Origin: G965240365 sp965240365
GTDB taxonomy: Bacteria > Pseudomonadota > Gammaproteobacteria > Eutrophobiales > Eutrophobiaceae
Length of the DNA stretch: 64,000 nt
NCBI GenBank assembly: GCA_965240365.1
Contig: OZ251218.1
Coordinates: 2,914,001-2,978,000, forward strand
Reading direction: 5' to 3'
A model generated the notes under the pieces. That model was given only the letters and a program-made list of their open reading frames with translations. It searched no databases and was not told where the DNA came from. Each line of letters starts with the position of its first letter. Positions within the stretch are counted from its first letter, which is position 1. The position numbers and the translations under genes were made by a program. Positions 1 to 7,161 of the stretch are shown piece after piece.

Positions 1-233
1 TATCAGGAATTCATGGCACTGTATATCGACACTGTACGATTCGAGTTCAGTATCCACGAGGCCGGGCCAAAGCAAAATTTCCGCGGCAAAGCGAGGCGCC
101 GCCAAAATCAATGACAAGTGTGATTGATTTTGAAACAAGGTGAAAATCATATTTTCACCATATAATGCCCTGATCTGCCTGTCGCGGTTCAAGGGTTTTC
201 CTAAGCATAAACTGTTAATTTAAGGTGAACAAA

Positions 234-872
234 ATGACTGCATCCCGCGTAACTTCAAAAACCCCCTGGCATATCGTGCTCGTCCTTGACGACTCGGGTT
301 CAATGTCCGGTCAGCCAAGCCGGGACTTAAATGAGGCAATAAAGGAACTCATTAGTGAGTTTGTGACCGCTTCAATGGGGACAAAGCCCTATTTTAAAGT
401 GTCGGTAATTTCATTTGGATCGAACTATCATACCATTGTGGAGGCTGTCGCAGAGACTGCCCTTGATGAAAATGTGGTGGCGAACTTTCATGGTAACAGC
501 GGCTCCACCAATGCCGCCGCCGCGCTGGATGAAGCAGCAAGAATTCTCAGCAATAATCCAGGGCAAAAGACAGATTTTGAACCCTTCGTATTTTTCCTGT
601 CTGATGGTTGTCCTAACGATAATTCAGAGGCCCTTAAAGCCGCTGACAAAATAAAGAATCTGTCCCTGCCGTCCGGCACACCCAGAATTGTTACCTTGGG
701 CTTTGGCAGCGTCGATGACAGCTTCATGAGCGGCGTTGCAAGCAATAGTGAACTTTACAAAAAGATGAATTCATCGAAAGACATTGTAAAGCTGCTACCG
801 GCTATGGGCACAATCGGCACACAAGTCGCCAGTGGCGCCGAAGGTGTTGAAGAAGCGATCATGAAATTATAA
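234..872 (+). CDS. Compact VWA-domain protein (TerY/YegL-like)
   Basis: A 212-residue protein that is almost entirely one von Willebrand factor A domain. The metal-ion-dependent adhesion site is complete: D19-x-S21-x-S23 in DDSGS, T92 in GNSGSTN and D124 in FFLSDG, so Mg2+-dependent binding of a partner is expected. No signal peptide or membrane segment is visible, so it should be cytoplasmic. A GTG at 225 would add three residues, but AAGGTG at 222-227 is well spaced for ATG 234 and overlaps that GTG, so 234 is chosen. It precedes an AT-rich run of membrane proteins and an FGE-fold protein. VWA proteins of this compact type are known from stress-response and conflict gene clusters; the partner here is unknown. 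The 233 bases before it show no gene. Confidence 0.85.
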   Translation: MTASRVTSKTPWHIVLVLDDSGSMSGQPSRDLNEAIKELISEFVTASMGTKPYFKVSVISFGSNYHTIVEAVAETALDENVVANFHGNSGSTNAAAALDEAARILSNNPGQKTDFEPFVFFLSDGCPNDNSEALKAADKIKNLSLPSGTPRIVTLGFGSVDDSFMSGVASNSELYKKMNSSKDIVKLLPAMGTIGTQVASGAEGVEEAIMKL

Positions 873-1134
873 TTAGTCTGAACGGAGCAAAGCCTGAACA
901 TTGAATGCAGGCCGGATTGAGAAACAGCGTATAAATTGCTTGATCTTAATCCGGTTTGTATCAATCTGATCAGCTAATTGCTGACAGAGATATTTAGTTG
1001 GACTTGCCCATTAGCTTCTTTAAAAACAAACTTTTAATCAAAAGAGAGAAAAAAACTGACAGAACACAAAAGTTGGTATGGACCGCAGCATATTGTGTCC
1101 GTAATTTTTGAAATTCTTCAAGGTAATAATATTC

Positions 1135-1671
1135 ATGTCTGATAAAGATAGCACAAATAGAATACAGGAAATGTATGATCGTGTGTCCAATATAAAAAAT
1201 GTGGTTAAAAATCCTGTAAACGAAAAAGATGCGGCTATATCTACTAAAAATATAGAACAAGAAAATATTACTTATGCAGGCTTTTGGAAAAGATTCGCGG
1301 CGGCTTTTATTGACTATTCTATAACAATTCTCCTAAGCTTAGTAATTGGGGTTATTATTGGGATTATCTATATAGGTAGCGCAGAAGAGGCTAAAATCAT
1401 GGGAAATATCGCGGGAGTAATTACTTTCTGGATATATTATGCTGCCTTTGAATCCTCTTCCAAACAGGCAACACTGGGAAAAATGGCGCTTGGGATAAAG
1501 GTCACGGACCTGAACGGGAAACCTGTTGGATTCGGCAGAGCAACCGGCCGGTATGTTGGAAGAGCTATTTCAATACTTATCCTTTTTATTGGATGTATTA
1601 TGATTGCTTTTACTCAAAAGAAACAAGGTTTACATGATATTATGGCTGGATGTCTTGTCATAAATAAGTAG
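1135..1671 (+). CDS. RDD-family membrane protein with shared N-terminal motif
   Basis: A 178-residue protein. Residues 1-25 carry a motif (DSTNRIQEMYDRVSNI) that recurs at the N-termini of the next two genes. Residues 48-178 form an RDD domain: the signature R53...A...ID60 opens the first membrane helix (about 62-81), with further hydrophobic segments near 92-104 and 143-160 and the usual LHDIMAG motif near the end. RDD proteins are small inner-membrane proteins of mostly unknown role, some linked to ion transport. ATG 1135 is preferred over ATG 1108 because the paralogous motif begins there. Base composition is AT-rich against the rest of the window, suggesting acquisition. About 260 bases between the VWA gene and this one hold no recognisable gene. 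Confidence 0.8.
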   Translation: MSDKDSTNRIQEMYDRVSNIKNVVKNPVNEKDAAISTKNIEQENITYAGFWKRFAAAFIDYSITILLSLVIGVIIGIIYIGSAEEAKIMGNIAGVITFWIYYAAFESSSKQATLGKMALGIKVTDLNGKPVGFGRATGRYVGRAISILILFIGCIMIAFTQKKQGLHDIMAGCLVINK

Positions 1672-1742
1672 AAATGACTGATATAAATATTAACTCAAAC
1701 AACAGAATGTATAGAAATGAGGAAAGAGACAGGTAAAGAAAC

Positions 1743-2777
1743 ATGTCTGACGAAGATAGCAAGAAAAGAATACAGGAAATGTATGATCGCGTAGCTAATA
1801 TAAATAAATTAGTTAAAACACCCGCAAAGAAAAGAGATGAAACTACTCATTCAAATACTGAGTCATCCGGCAAGGATAAATCTGCTGATATTGAAAAAAT
1901 AAAAAAAGGTAAAACCGGCAAGACTAAAAAAACCCGGAAATCAGATGCTTCTATCAGAAGAATGTCACGCACATCGTCGTCTAATACTAAAAAAAAGAAA
2001 AAAAGAAAATCTCGGCGATCCAAGTCTTCTGTTAAAAAAACACCTCACATATATTATAGTAAGAATATAATAGATGAAGTAATTTATTTTTTCGAAAATA
2101 ATTCGAATTTTTTAATTTTTGTGTATTTTCTTGGATCGTATTCTTTTTTTATTTGTCTAACTATAGAAAAAGTAGCCACATCAAGCACGATAGTAAATAA
2201 ATCTGACATTAATTCAGATATACTCGTTAAACCATTTATTTTTAGTTTAATTTATGGTATTTTAATTTACTTTGTTGCATTAGATAATGAAGTTAGAAAA
2301 AGAGAATGGATCTGGTTTCATTGGTTAATATCAATAATTACCTCTATTGCCAGTTTTATTATTGTCTGGAAATCTTCGTTTAATTCTTCTTTTATTGGCC
2401 AAATATTGCTTATCATATTTAGTATTGGTCCTATTTTTGGCGCTGTCACAATATCAATAAATAAAGAAAATAAAATTGCCGAATTTTGTTTTTTATATTA
2501 TTTTCTTTCTATTCCTATGCTAATTTGTATCATAACTCTTTCAACTATACTTGATTTTTCTTTTGATTTTATGTTTTTTTTCTTTCTCCTTAAATCAATG
2601 GTGGGAGCTTTACTAGCTTCTATGTCTTGGCCAATAGGAATTTTTACTTTTATTATATTGGGATTATTTCATTCTTTTTCAATTAGTACTTTAATTGGAA
2701 GCCTTTATTTAACCGCGATACCTGCCGTCCTTCTGACGTTTATAATAATTTTCTTTTATGAGGGCCGCGGCCAGTAA
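1743..2777 (+). CDS. Polytopic membrane protein with shared N-terminal motif and basic linker
   Basis: A 344-residue protein of unknown function. Residues 1-30 match the motif of the preceding gene (DSKKRIQEMYDRVANI). Residues 35-100 are a low-complexity linker rich in Lys, Arg and Ser. From about residue 115 onward the chain is a series of perhaps seven or eight hydrophobic segments, so the body sits in the membrane with the basic linker cytoplasmic. I recognise no enzymatic motif. The coding sequence is very AT-rich, with many TTT and ATT codons. It lies 71 bases after the RDD gene and 23 bases before the next paralogue, so the three are probably co-transcribed. Confidence 0.7.
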   Translation: MSDEDSKKRIQEMYDRVANINKLVKTPAKKRDETTHSNTESSGKDKSADIEKIKKGKTGKTKKTRKSDASIRRMSRTSSSNTKKKKKRKSRRSKSSVKKTPHIYYSKNIIDEVIYFFENNSNFLIFVYFLGSYSFFICLTIEKVATSSTIVNKSDINSDILVKPFIFSLIYGILIYFVALDNEVRKREWIWFHWLISIITSIASFIIVWKSSFNSSFIGQILLIIFSIGPIFGAVTISINKENKIAEFCFLYYFLSIPMLICIITLSTILDFSFDFMFFFFLLKSMVGALLASMSWPIGIFTFIILGLFHSFSISTLIGSLYLTAIPAVLLTFIIIFFYEGRGQ

Positions 2778-2800
2778 AAATCTTTTGAAAGATAGTATTT

Positions 2801-3169
2801 ATGTTCAATAACGATAGCACGAAAAGAATACAGGCCATGTATGATCGCGTATCCAATATAGATAAAATAGTCAAGATACCTGCGCCCGTAAAAGATGAAG
2901 TTATATATCCAAGAGCCATATCATCCGGCAAAAATAAATCCGGCAAGAATAACAAGACTAGACTGACTGAAAGCGAACGATACCGAATTTATGAGCTAAA
3001 AAAAGCTGGTCATAGCCAGAGAGAGATTGCCGCTATAATGGGTAGATCTCCAGCAACTATCAACCGGGCGCTCAAGCGAAATTCTAACCAATCTGACTTT
3101 TGGATTTTTGTTATCATTATATTATTTAGTTTCCTTTTAGCGCTTTTTTTGAATAGTCCAGACTCATAG
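2801..3169 (+). CDS. Shared-motif protein with IS30-type HTH and C-terminal membrane anchor
   Basis: A 122-residue three-part protein. Residues 1-30 carry the motif shared with the two preceding genes (DSTKRIQAMYDRVSNI). Residues 54-94 are a helix-turn-helix of the HTH_38 type found at the N-terminus of IS30-family transposases (ERYRIYELKKAGHSQREIA, then GRSPATINRALKRN). Residues 99-116 are a single hydrophobic segment ending five or six residues before the C-terminus. It is not a transposase fragment in the usual sense, since no DDE core follows and the reading frame ends cleanly after the anchor. A membrane-tethered DNA-binding protein is the simplest reading. Function is unknown. Confidence 0.7.
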   Translation: MFNNDSTKRIQAMYDRVSNIDKIVKIPAPVKDEVIYPRAISSGKNKSGKNNKTRLTESERYRIYELKKAGHSQREIAAIMGRSPATINRALKRNSNQSDFWIFVIIILFSFLLALFLNSPDS

Positions 3170-3236
3170 TTAATCTTTGTATGTAAAGTTATTCGGCATT
3201 TTATTAATTTTTTTAAGAGCGTACAGAGACTTTATT

Positions 3237-3449
3237 ATGGAAGGCGTTATTCAGTTATTTATTTTTATTATTATCGCTATAATCGGCTCGATTAGAGGGC
3301 ATGGAGGAAAACCCTTTCTGTTAATACTAGCTTATTGGATTTTAGCCTGGTTAACATTATTGATTGGAGTTTCACCATCTGATATTGATCTTTTTATCGA
3401 TCTTTTGATTTTAGGAGGCTTACTTTATTTTGTAATCAAGAAAGCCTAA
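3237..3449 (+). CDS. Small hydrophobic membrane protein
   Basis: A 70-residue, strongly hydrophobic protein with two or three membrane segments separated by a short RGHGGK loop and an acidic SPSDIDLF loop. No family recognised. A TTG at 3177 would add 20 residues, but ATG 3237 is taken because it is the first conventional start; neither has a strong ribosome-binding site. Its AT-rich composition and position directly after the three shared-motif genes suggest it belongs to the same transcription unit. Confidence 0.5.
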   Translation: MEGVIQLFIFIIIAIIGSIRGHGGKPFLLILAYWILAWLTLLIGVSPSDIDLFIDLLILGGLLYFVIKKA

Positions 3450-3587
3450 CATAGAAATCAGTTTTTAAGTTTGAAGGCGCTTAACATCTAATAAATATTA
3501 TTAAAACGAGTATGCGAGCTTTGATTATGATTAAAAGTTTCTAACTATGCGTATTTTGCTATTTATATTTAGTGTATTTTTTTTCTC

Positions 3588-3767
3588 ATGATTTGGATCG
3601 ACTATGGAATTTACGCGGCCATCGCTGTAGTGACTATTATAGAAACAATATTGGCGGCATTATACCTGGCATTAGCTAAGGATAATGATGCTGTAAGAAT
3701 CAGCCTTCTAGGCGAGTTTGGCTTTCTAGTTATACGAAAAATCAGACAACTGATATTCAGAAAGTAA
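3588..3767 (+). CDS. 59-residue single-span membrane protein
   Basis: A short reading frame running from ATG 3588 to TAA 3765-3767. The product begins MIWIDYGIYAAIAVV, giving one membrane helix of about 25 residues (roughly residues 5-30), followed by a basic amphipathic tail ending in RKIRQLIFRK. This is the positive-inside layout of a small inner-membrane protein with N-terminus out. No homologue is recognised. It continues the run of small membrane proteins in this cluster. The ribosome-binding site is weak, so the gene is only moderately certain. Confidence 0.45.
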   Translation: MIWIDYGIYAAIAVVTIIETILAALYLALAKDNDAVRISLLGEFGFLVIRKIRQLIFRK

Positions 3768-3942
3768 AATTGTTTTTCCGTTGGCGAACCGCGTCTCTGA
3801 ATAATTATTATTGATGGCTTTTTTCGATGCAGTATGCCGACACAAGCGAGAATATTCAGGCGTTTGTTCCCAGACTCTATGTCGGGGCTTTTTTGGCGCC
3901 TGGATTGCTGCGATTGTTTTAATAATCCAGGAGGTAAATAAA

Positions 3943-4167
3943 ATGGCGTATGCGGTAACAGTAATGGTCGTGGATAGAAGATCGCGTAAGGGCTTGTCGG
4001 GGCACCGGGTAAAGTGCTATGGCGGCCGTGAAACCAGAACTGACTCATCAGGTATGGCAACAGTGGTTTCCAATTCTTCCAACGTCACGGTTTATGTCAA
4101 TGGCTTTGAGGTGTATTCCGGTAGCGCGTCCCGCGCCCCGAATCCGATAATTTACGAGAAGTCGTAA
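3943..4167 (+). CDS. Small beta-rich protein (transthyretin/Ig-like fold suspected)
   Basis: A 74-residue protein. ATG 3943 is preceded by a strong ribosome-binding site, AGGAGGT at 3929-3935, so it is preferred over ATG 3811, which would add 44 unconvincing residues. The sequence alternates hydrophobic strands and turns (VTVMVVDRRSRKGLSGHRV, then TDSSGMATVVSN), the pattern of carboxypeptidase-regulatory or Ig-like beta sandwiches in which a D-x-x-G turn precedes a strand. No signal peptide. It lies between the small membrane proteins and the FGE-fold gene. Function unknown; the fold assignment is inference from the strand pattern. Confidence 0.6.
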   Translation: MAYAVTVMVVDRRSRKGLSGHRVKCYGGRETRTDSSGMATVVSNSSNVTVYVNGFEVYSGSASRAPNPIIYEKS

Positions 4168-4310
4168 TTGGGTAAATTGACCTGTATTACGGCGGTAGTA
4201 TTGGTTCAGTCGTTTAACGTATCATCTGAGAGGTGATAGAAAAATGGGTCTGCCTCTCTATAACTTGCGAGATGAATGATTCGATAAAAGAAATAACAGG
4301 AGTAAATACC

Positions 4311-5096
4311 ATGAAAGACATGATTAAACAGCGTGACGTGGGTGAGATTTTTCGCGACACTTTGAGAAGTGGCGGCAAGGGGCCGGCAATGGTAGTATTG
4401 CCAACAGGCCACTTCCGCATGGGAGATTTATCTGGTGATTTTCCGTTTACGAAGCATCGTGGACAGCCTGAACAGCCTGTGCGGACCGTGACTATACATC
4501 ACTCGATTGCAATGGGTAAGTACCCGGTGACCTTCAAAGATTACAAACGGTTTGTCTCGGCGACCAACGCGGACAAACCGAGTGATAACGGCTGGGGTCG
4601 CGGCATGAGACCCGTTATTAATGTGAGCCAAGAGGATGCTAAAGCCTATGCAGGCTGGCTGAGCGAACAAACGGGTAAACGCTACCGCCTGCCGAGTGAG
4701 GCGGAATGGGAGTACGCGGCGCGGGCGGGCACGACCACCAAATACAGTTGGGGTGATGAGGCGGACCGCAACCATGCCCACTGCCTTTACTCCTTATGGA
4801 CAGATCGCAAAACAGCTCCGGTGGGTAGTTTTCCAGCCAATCCCTTTGGATTGTACGACATGATCGGCAATGTTTCTGAGTGGGTGGAGGACTTCTGGCA
4901 TAAAAACTACAAGGGCGCACCAACGGATGGCAGTGCTTGGATAACGGACTACGATGGGGAAGCAGAGGCTGTTTTACGCGGTGGTTGCTATTGTACTGTC
5001 CCGTCTGCGGCGAGCTCTGCGTTCCGTATCAGCAGTACGCCGTCGGAGCGCGCCAGCACTTTCGGCTTTCGGCTGGTCCAGGATATAACCCCTTGA
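4311..5096 (+). CDS. FGE-sulfatase/C-type-lectin-fold protein, possible DGR variable protein
   Basis: A 261-residue protein of the formylglycine-generating-enzyme family (SUMF1-type C-type-lectin fold). Family landmarks include GKYPVTFKDYKRFV, VSQEDAKAYAGWLSE, YRLPSEAEWEYAARAG, the FGLYDMIGNVSEWVED block and the terminal RGG...SAFR...P..R....GFR block. ATG 4311 follows the site ACAGGAG with good spacing. The two active-site cysteines of true formylglycine-generating enzymes are not in their usual arrangement; a C-Y-C sits directly after RGG. So catalysis is doubtful and a ligand-binding role is more likely. In many bacteria this fold is the variable protein of diversity-generating retroelements, and the C-terminal segment aligns without gaps to that pattern. 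No signal peptide is seen. Confidence 0.85.
   Translation: MKDMIKQRDVGEIFRDTLRSGGKGPAMVVLPTGHFRMGDLSGDFPFTKHRGQPEQPVRTVTIHHSIAMGKYPVTFKDYKRFVSATNADKPSDNGWGRGMRPVINVSQEDAKAYAGWLSEQTGKRYRLPSEAEWEYAARAGTTTKYSWGDEADRNHAHCLYSLWTDRKTAPVGSFPANPFGLYDMIGNVSEWVEDFWHKNYKGAPTDGSAWITDYDGEAEAVLRGGCYCTVPSAASSAFRISSTPSERASTFGFRLVQDITP
4986..5063 (+). other. Candidate DGR variable region (26 codons)
   Basis: These 26 codons lie between RGG and GFR at the end of the FGE-fold gene. They align gap-free with the segment that is rewritten in FGE-type retroelement target proteins. Where template-encoded Asn (AAC/AAT) codons are typical, this gene has TGC, TAT, TGT, ACT, GTC, TTC, ATC, AGC, AGT, ACT and others, mostly codons of the form NNC/NNT. 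Adenine makes up 10 of 78 bases. No reverse transcriptase or template repeat is visible in this window, so the source would have to be elsewhere. Confidence 0.4.
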
Positions 5097-5256
5097 TGCT
5101 TAACCCTTATTCCCTTGATCCGCCCACCTGCCTGTCAGTTGCCAAGCCGGTAGCAGTCAGGCAGGCGCAGACTGACACAACATTTTTTACAGCGACAAGC
5201 GCCGCTGCTTCTTTGGCATAAATATATCACCAAGTGCTATACTTTGCGGCAGCACC

Positions 5257-5629
5257 ATGCGTATTTTCAAAACCAGGTGGGTCCATCGCTGGGCCACCAG
5301 GGAAGGGCTAAGTGATGCCAGTCTTAAAGCGGCGGTTGATGAGATGCAGCGCGGCCTGATCGATGCTGATCTGGGCGGAGGTATTTTTAAGAAACGTGTG
5401 GCGCTGCCGGGAAGGCAAGCGCGGCAGTGTGCGAGTGCTACTCGCGTTCAAGCAGGGCCATTATGTATTCTTTGTTTTCGGCTTTGCCAAGCGTGCGCGC
5501 GCCAACATTTCCGGCGCCGGGTTGAAGGCGTTGCGGCGATTGGCCGATGAATTGCTCAATTATGGAAAGGCACAGATCAACAAGGCGCTTGGCGCAAAAG
5601 AACTGATCGAGGTATTAACAGATGAGTAA
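5257..5629 (+). pseudogene. RelE-type toxin, frameshifted
   Basis: A type II RelE/HigB-family toxin split over two frames. The first frame, from ATG 5257, gives MRIFKTRWVHRWATREGLSD and continues to KKRVALPG. The second frame continues from GKRGSVRVLLAFKQGH through FFVFGFAKRARANI to ELIEVLTDE and stops at 5629. The join lies near 5405-5412, where loss of a single base would account for the change. Both halves match the same family in order, so this was one gene of about 120 codons. It overlaps the following antitoxin start by eight bases, the normal arrangement for such pairs. The toxin should be inactive unless frameshifting occurs. Confidence 0.75.
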
Positions 5630-5861
5630 CAAGACCATCCTGAATGCCATGCACGAGACGGCGCAGGGTTTGCATAAGGCGGGCGCTATGGACGCGACCA
5701 CACTGCGCGAGTTTGATGCTTTGTGTCTGCCGCCTGTAAAGCATTACAGCACCCGGCAGATCAAGACACTGCGGCTGCGCTGCAAAGCGTTTCAACGGCC
5801 TGCGCGTCGATCCAGATCAGTACTTTGGGATTCGGCTCGGCCTTCCACAGTTCGGAAATGA
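5622..5861 (+). pseudogene. XRE-type antitoxin, truncated after its N-terminal half
   Basis: Begins like the antitoxins that partner the preceding RelE-type toxin (LREFDALCLPPVKHYS, then IKTLRLRCK). In intact members a helix-turn-helix follows, ending near residue 95. Here similarity stops at about 5797, and the remaining 20 residues to the stop at 5861 are read from the reverse strand of a vapC fragment. The DNA-binding helices are therefore missing. This marks a recombination junction between two toxin-antitoxin loci. Confidence 0.7.
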
Positions 5862-5883
5862 CGTTGGTGTCAAGGACGATCAT
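5761..5883 (-). pseudogene. VapC PIN-domain toxin, N-terminal fragment
   Basis: From ATG 5883 on the reverse strand the frame reads MIVLDTNVISELWKAEPNP, then WIDAQAVETL, the first 33 residues of a VapC ribonuclease including the first catalytic Asp (D5 of LDTN). It then runs into foreign sequence and stops at 5761. The other catalytic acidic residues of the PIN domain are absent, so the fragment cannot be active. Its start overlaps the vapB stop by four bases (ATGA), as in intact vapBC operons. Confidence 0.75.
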
Positions 5884-6137
5884 TCAAAGCTGATCGATTC
5901 GGCCGGCGCTTTGTCGCGGAGTCGGTCGAAGTGTCTGGCTTCAGCATCGCTCAGCCCCCCCGCCTCGCGGGCAATGGACGCCAGCAGGGAACCGAGCTTA
6001 ACACGCTCGGGCGGCCGGGTCGCAGCTTCCAGGATGGCGCGGATTTCAGCCTCGGTGCTGCGCCCATGATGAGCGGCGCGTACGCGCAGCGCACGATGCA
6101 CCTCATCAGATAGATTTCTAACGGTAACGCTGGCCAT
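5880..6137 (-). CDS. VapB/FitA-like ribbon-helix-helix antitoxin
   Basis: An 85-residue antitoxin. The N-terminus (ASVTVRNLSDEVHRALRVRA) is an Arc-type ribbon-helix-helix DNA-binding domain, followed by HHGRSTEAEIRAIL, typical of FitA-like VapB proteins. The C-terminal half would wrap around VapC. ATG 6137 has a good site, GGAGG, nearby. Its cognate VapC is reduced to a fragment, so this is an orphan antitoxin that may only repress its own promoter or neutralise toxins elsewhere. Confidence 0.8.
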   Translation of the reverse strand: MASVTVRNLSDEVHRALRVRAAHHGRSTEAEIRAILEAATRPPERVKLGSLLASIAREAGGLSDAEARHFDRLRDKAPAESISFE

Positions 6138-6720
6138 GATGGCCTCCTTTTATCGTCGATTGCATTGATTGCAACATAATAGAATGATCGCAATTATCGC
6201 GCAATGGCTTGCGCGGCGGTTTCACAGTAATACGGGTAACGTATGCAATCCCCGCATGGACAGTGGTGTAGAGGGAACGCGCTTTTAGAGCGTTCCAGGT
6301 CTGATTCCCGTGGCGCCGCCGTCCTTTGCCAACACAGCGCTATGCGCCTTCTCAATCTCTGGCAAGGAGAGCCATAAGGGCGCTTTCACCGTTTAGCCAA
6401 TTCAGTCAGCGTCTCGCCGTGTGTTTCCAGGGTTTCCTGGATCTATTTATCCGTGTCATTATGCATCTTTATCTTCATAACCCTTGAGCTGTTAAAACTC
6501 CTGAATATCCATCAGTAGAAGCCTATCGCGACTGTGGCTGGCTATTATCCCGGGCGATCGCACAGCCTTATCATTGTATTTGTCAACTTCTTCAGGCATC
6601 TTTCTCAATTCTTCCCGCCGCGCGGCAAGGGTAAATGGCTCCCCGCCCGGTGGCCTCATTTTTTCTGGATGTGGAAAGTGAGTTTTCAACTTAGCCGGCA
6701 AAACTTTGTGATTGTCGCTC
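6138..6720. other. Non-coding stretch without a recognisable intact gene
   Basis: About 580 bases between vapB and the miniature element at 6721. Short frames on both strands (for example 6492-6701 on the minus strand, 69 codons) resemble no family I know and have no convincing start signals. The stretch looks like decayed accessory DNA. No tRNA, terminator or repeat array was seen. Confidence 0.5.
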
Positions 6721-7026
6721 TAGGGCCTGTTTACACTATGTTGGCCGTCCTGTTCTGTCCCAAACTGCGCCAATCAAGGCGCGCGGAGCGTAGTTTGGTC
6801 ACTCCAAATGAGCGACCTGCCTGCAGCAGGCAGGCAAGCAACGCCGAGTGGCGCAGTTTGGGACACAACCCGAAGGGCTTGGCCTGTTTTGCGCCCCAGC
6901 TTCGTTGCCTGCCTGCTGCAGGCAGGTCAGTCGCTTGAGTAGCGCAACTACACTGCGCTTCTTCCGCCTTGCTGGCGCGCAAAACAGACTCAAGCAGGAC
7001 GGCCAACATAGTGTAAACAGGCCCTA
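6721..7026. mobile_element. 306-bp miniature inverted-repeat element
   Basis: The 32 bases at 6721-6752 (beginning TAGGGCCTGTTTACACTATG) are repeated exactly in inverted form at 6995-7026. The interior is non-coding and itself rich in palindromes, including two copies of a 19-bp palindrome (6816-6834 and 6908-6926) in inverted arrangement. Perfect long terminal inverted repeats and the lack of a transposase fit a MITE mobilised in trans. No clear target-site duplication was found. Confidence 0.75.
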
Positions 7027-7086
7027 GAACACGAGCCATTCTGAGGCGGCGGGTAGCCAGCATCAGTGCCCTGTGATAGTCCAGAT

Positions 7087-7143
7087 TTCAATAGGTCGGC
7101 TGTTGACTTTCAATTGGTCGAAGATATACTTTCAATCAGTCGG
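7087..7143 (+). promoter_or_regulatory. Promoter with three phased direct repeats
   Basis: A sigma-70-like promoter, TTGACT at 7103-7108 and TATACT at 7125-7130 with a 16-base spacer, lies 31 bases before the AAA/DUF4143 gene. Three direct repeats of TTCAATNNGTCG start at 7087, 7109 and 7131, exactly 22 bases apart (two helical turns). The second lies in the promoter spacer and the third just downstream of the -10, so a protein bound along one face of the helix would block transcription. Confidence 0.6.
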
Positions 7144-7161
7144 ATTTTAGCAGGCTGATTT

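Noticed and set aside
3811..3942. N-terminal extension of the small beta-rich protein from ATG 3811
   Set aside because: The strong AGGAGGT site at 3929-3935 points to ATG 3943, and the extra residues look like non-coding translation.
5097..5256. Local template repeat for the FGE-fold protein
   Set aside because: I looked downstream of the gene for an adenine-rich copy of 4970-5085 and for a reverse transcriptase; neither is visible.
6492..6701. A 69-codon reverse-strand frame as a gene
   Set aside because: No family resemblance, no ribosome-binding site, and the surrounding DNA looks decayed.
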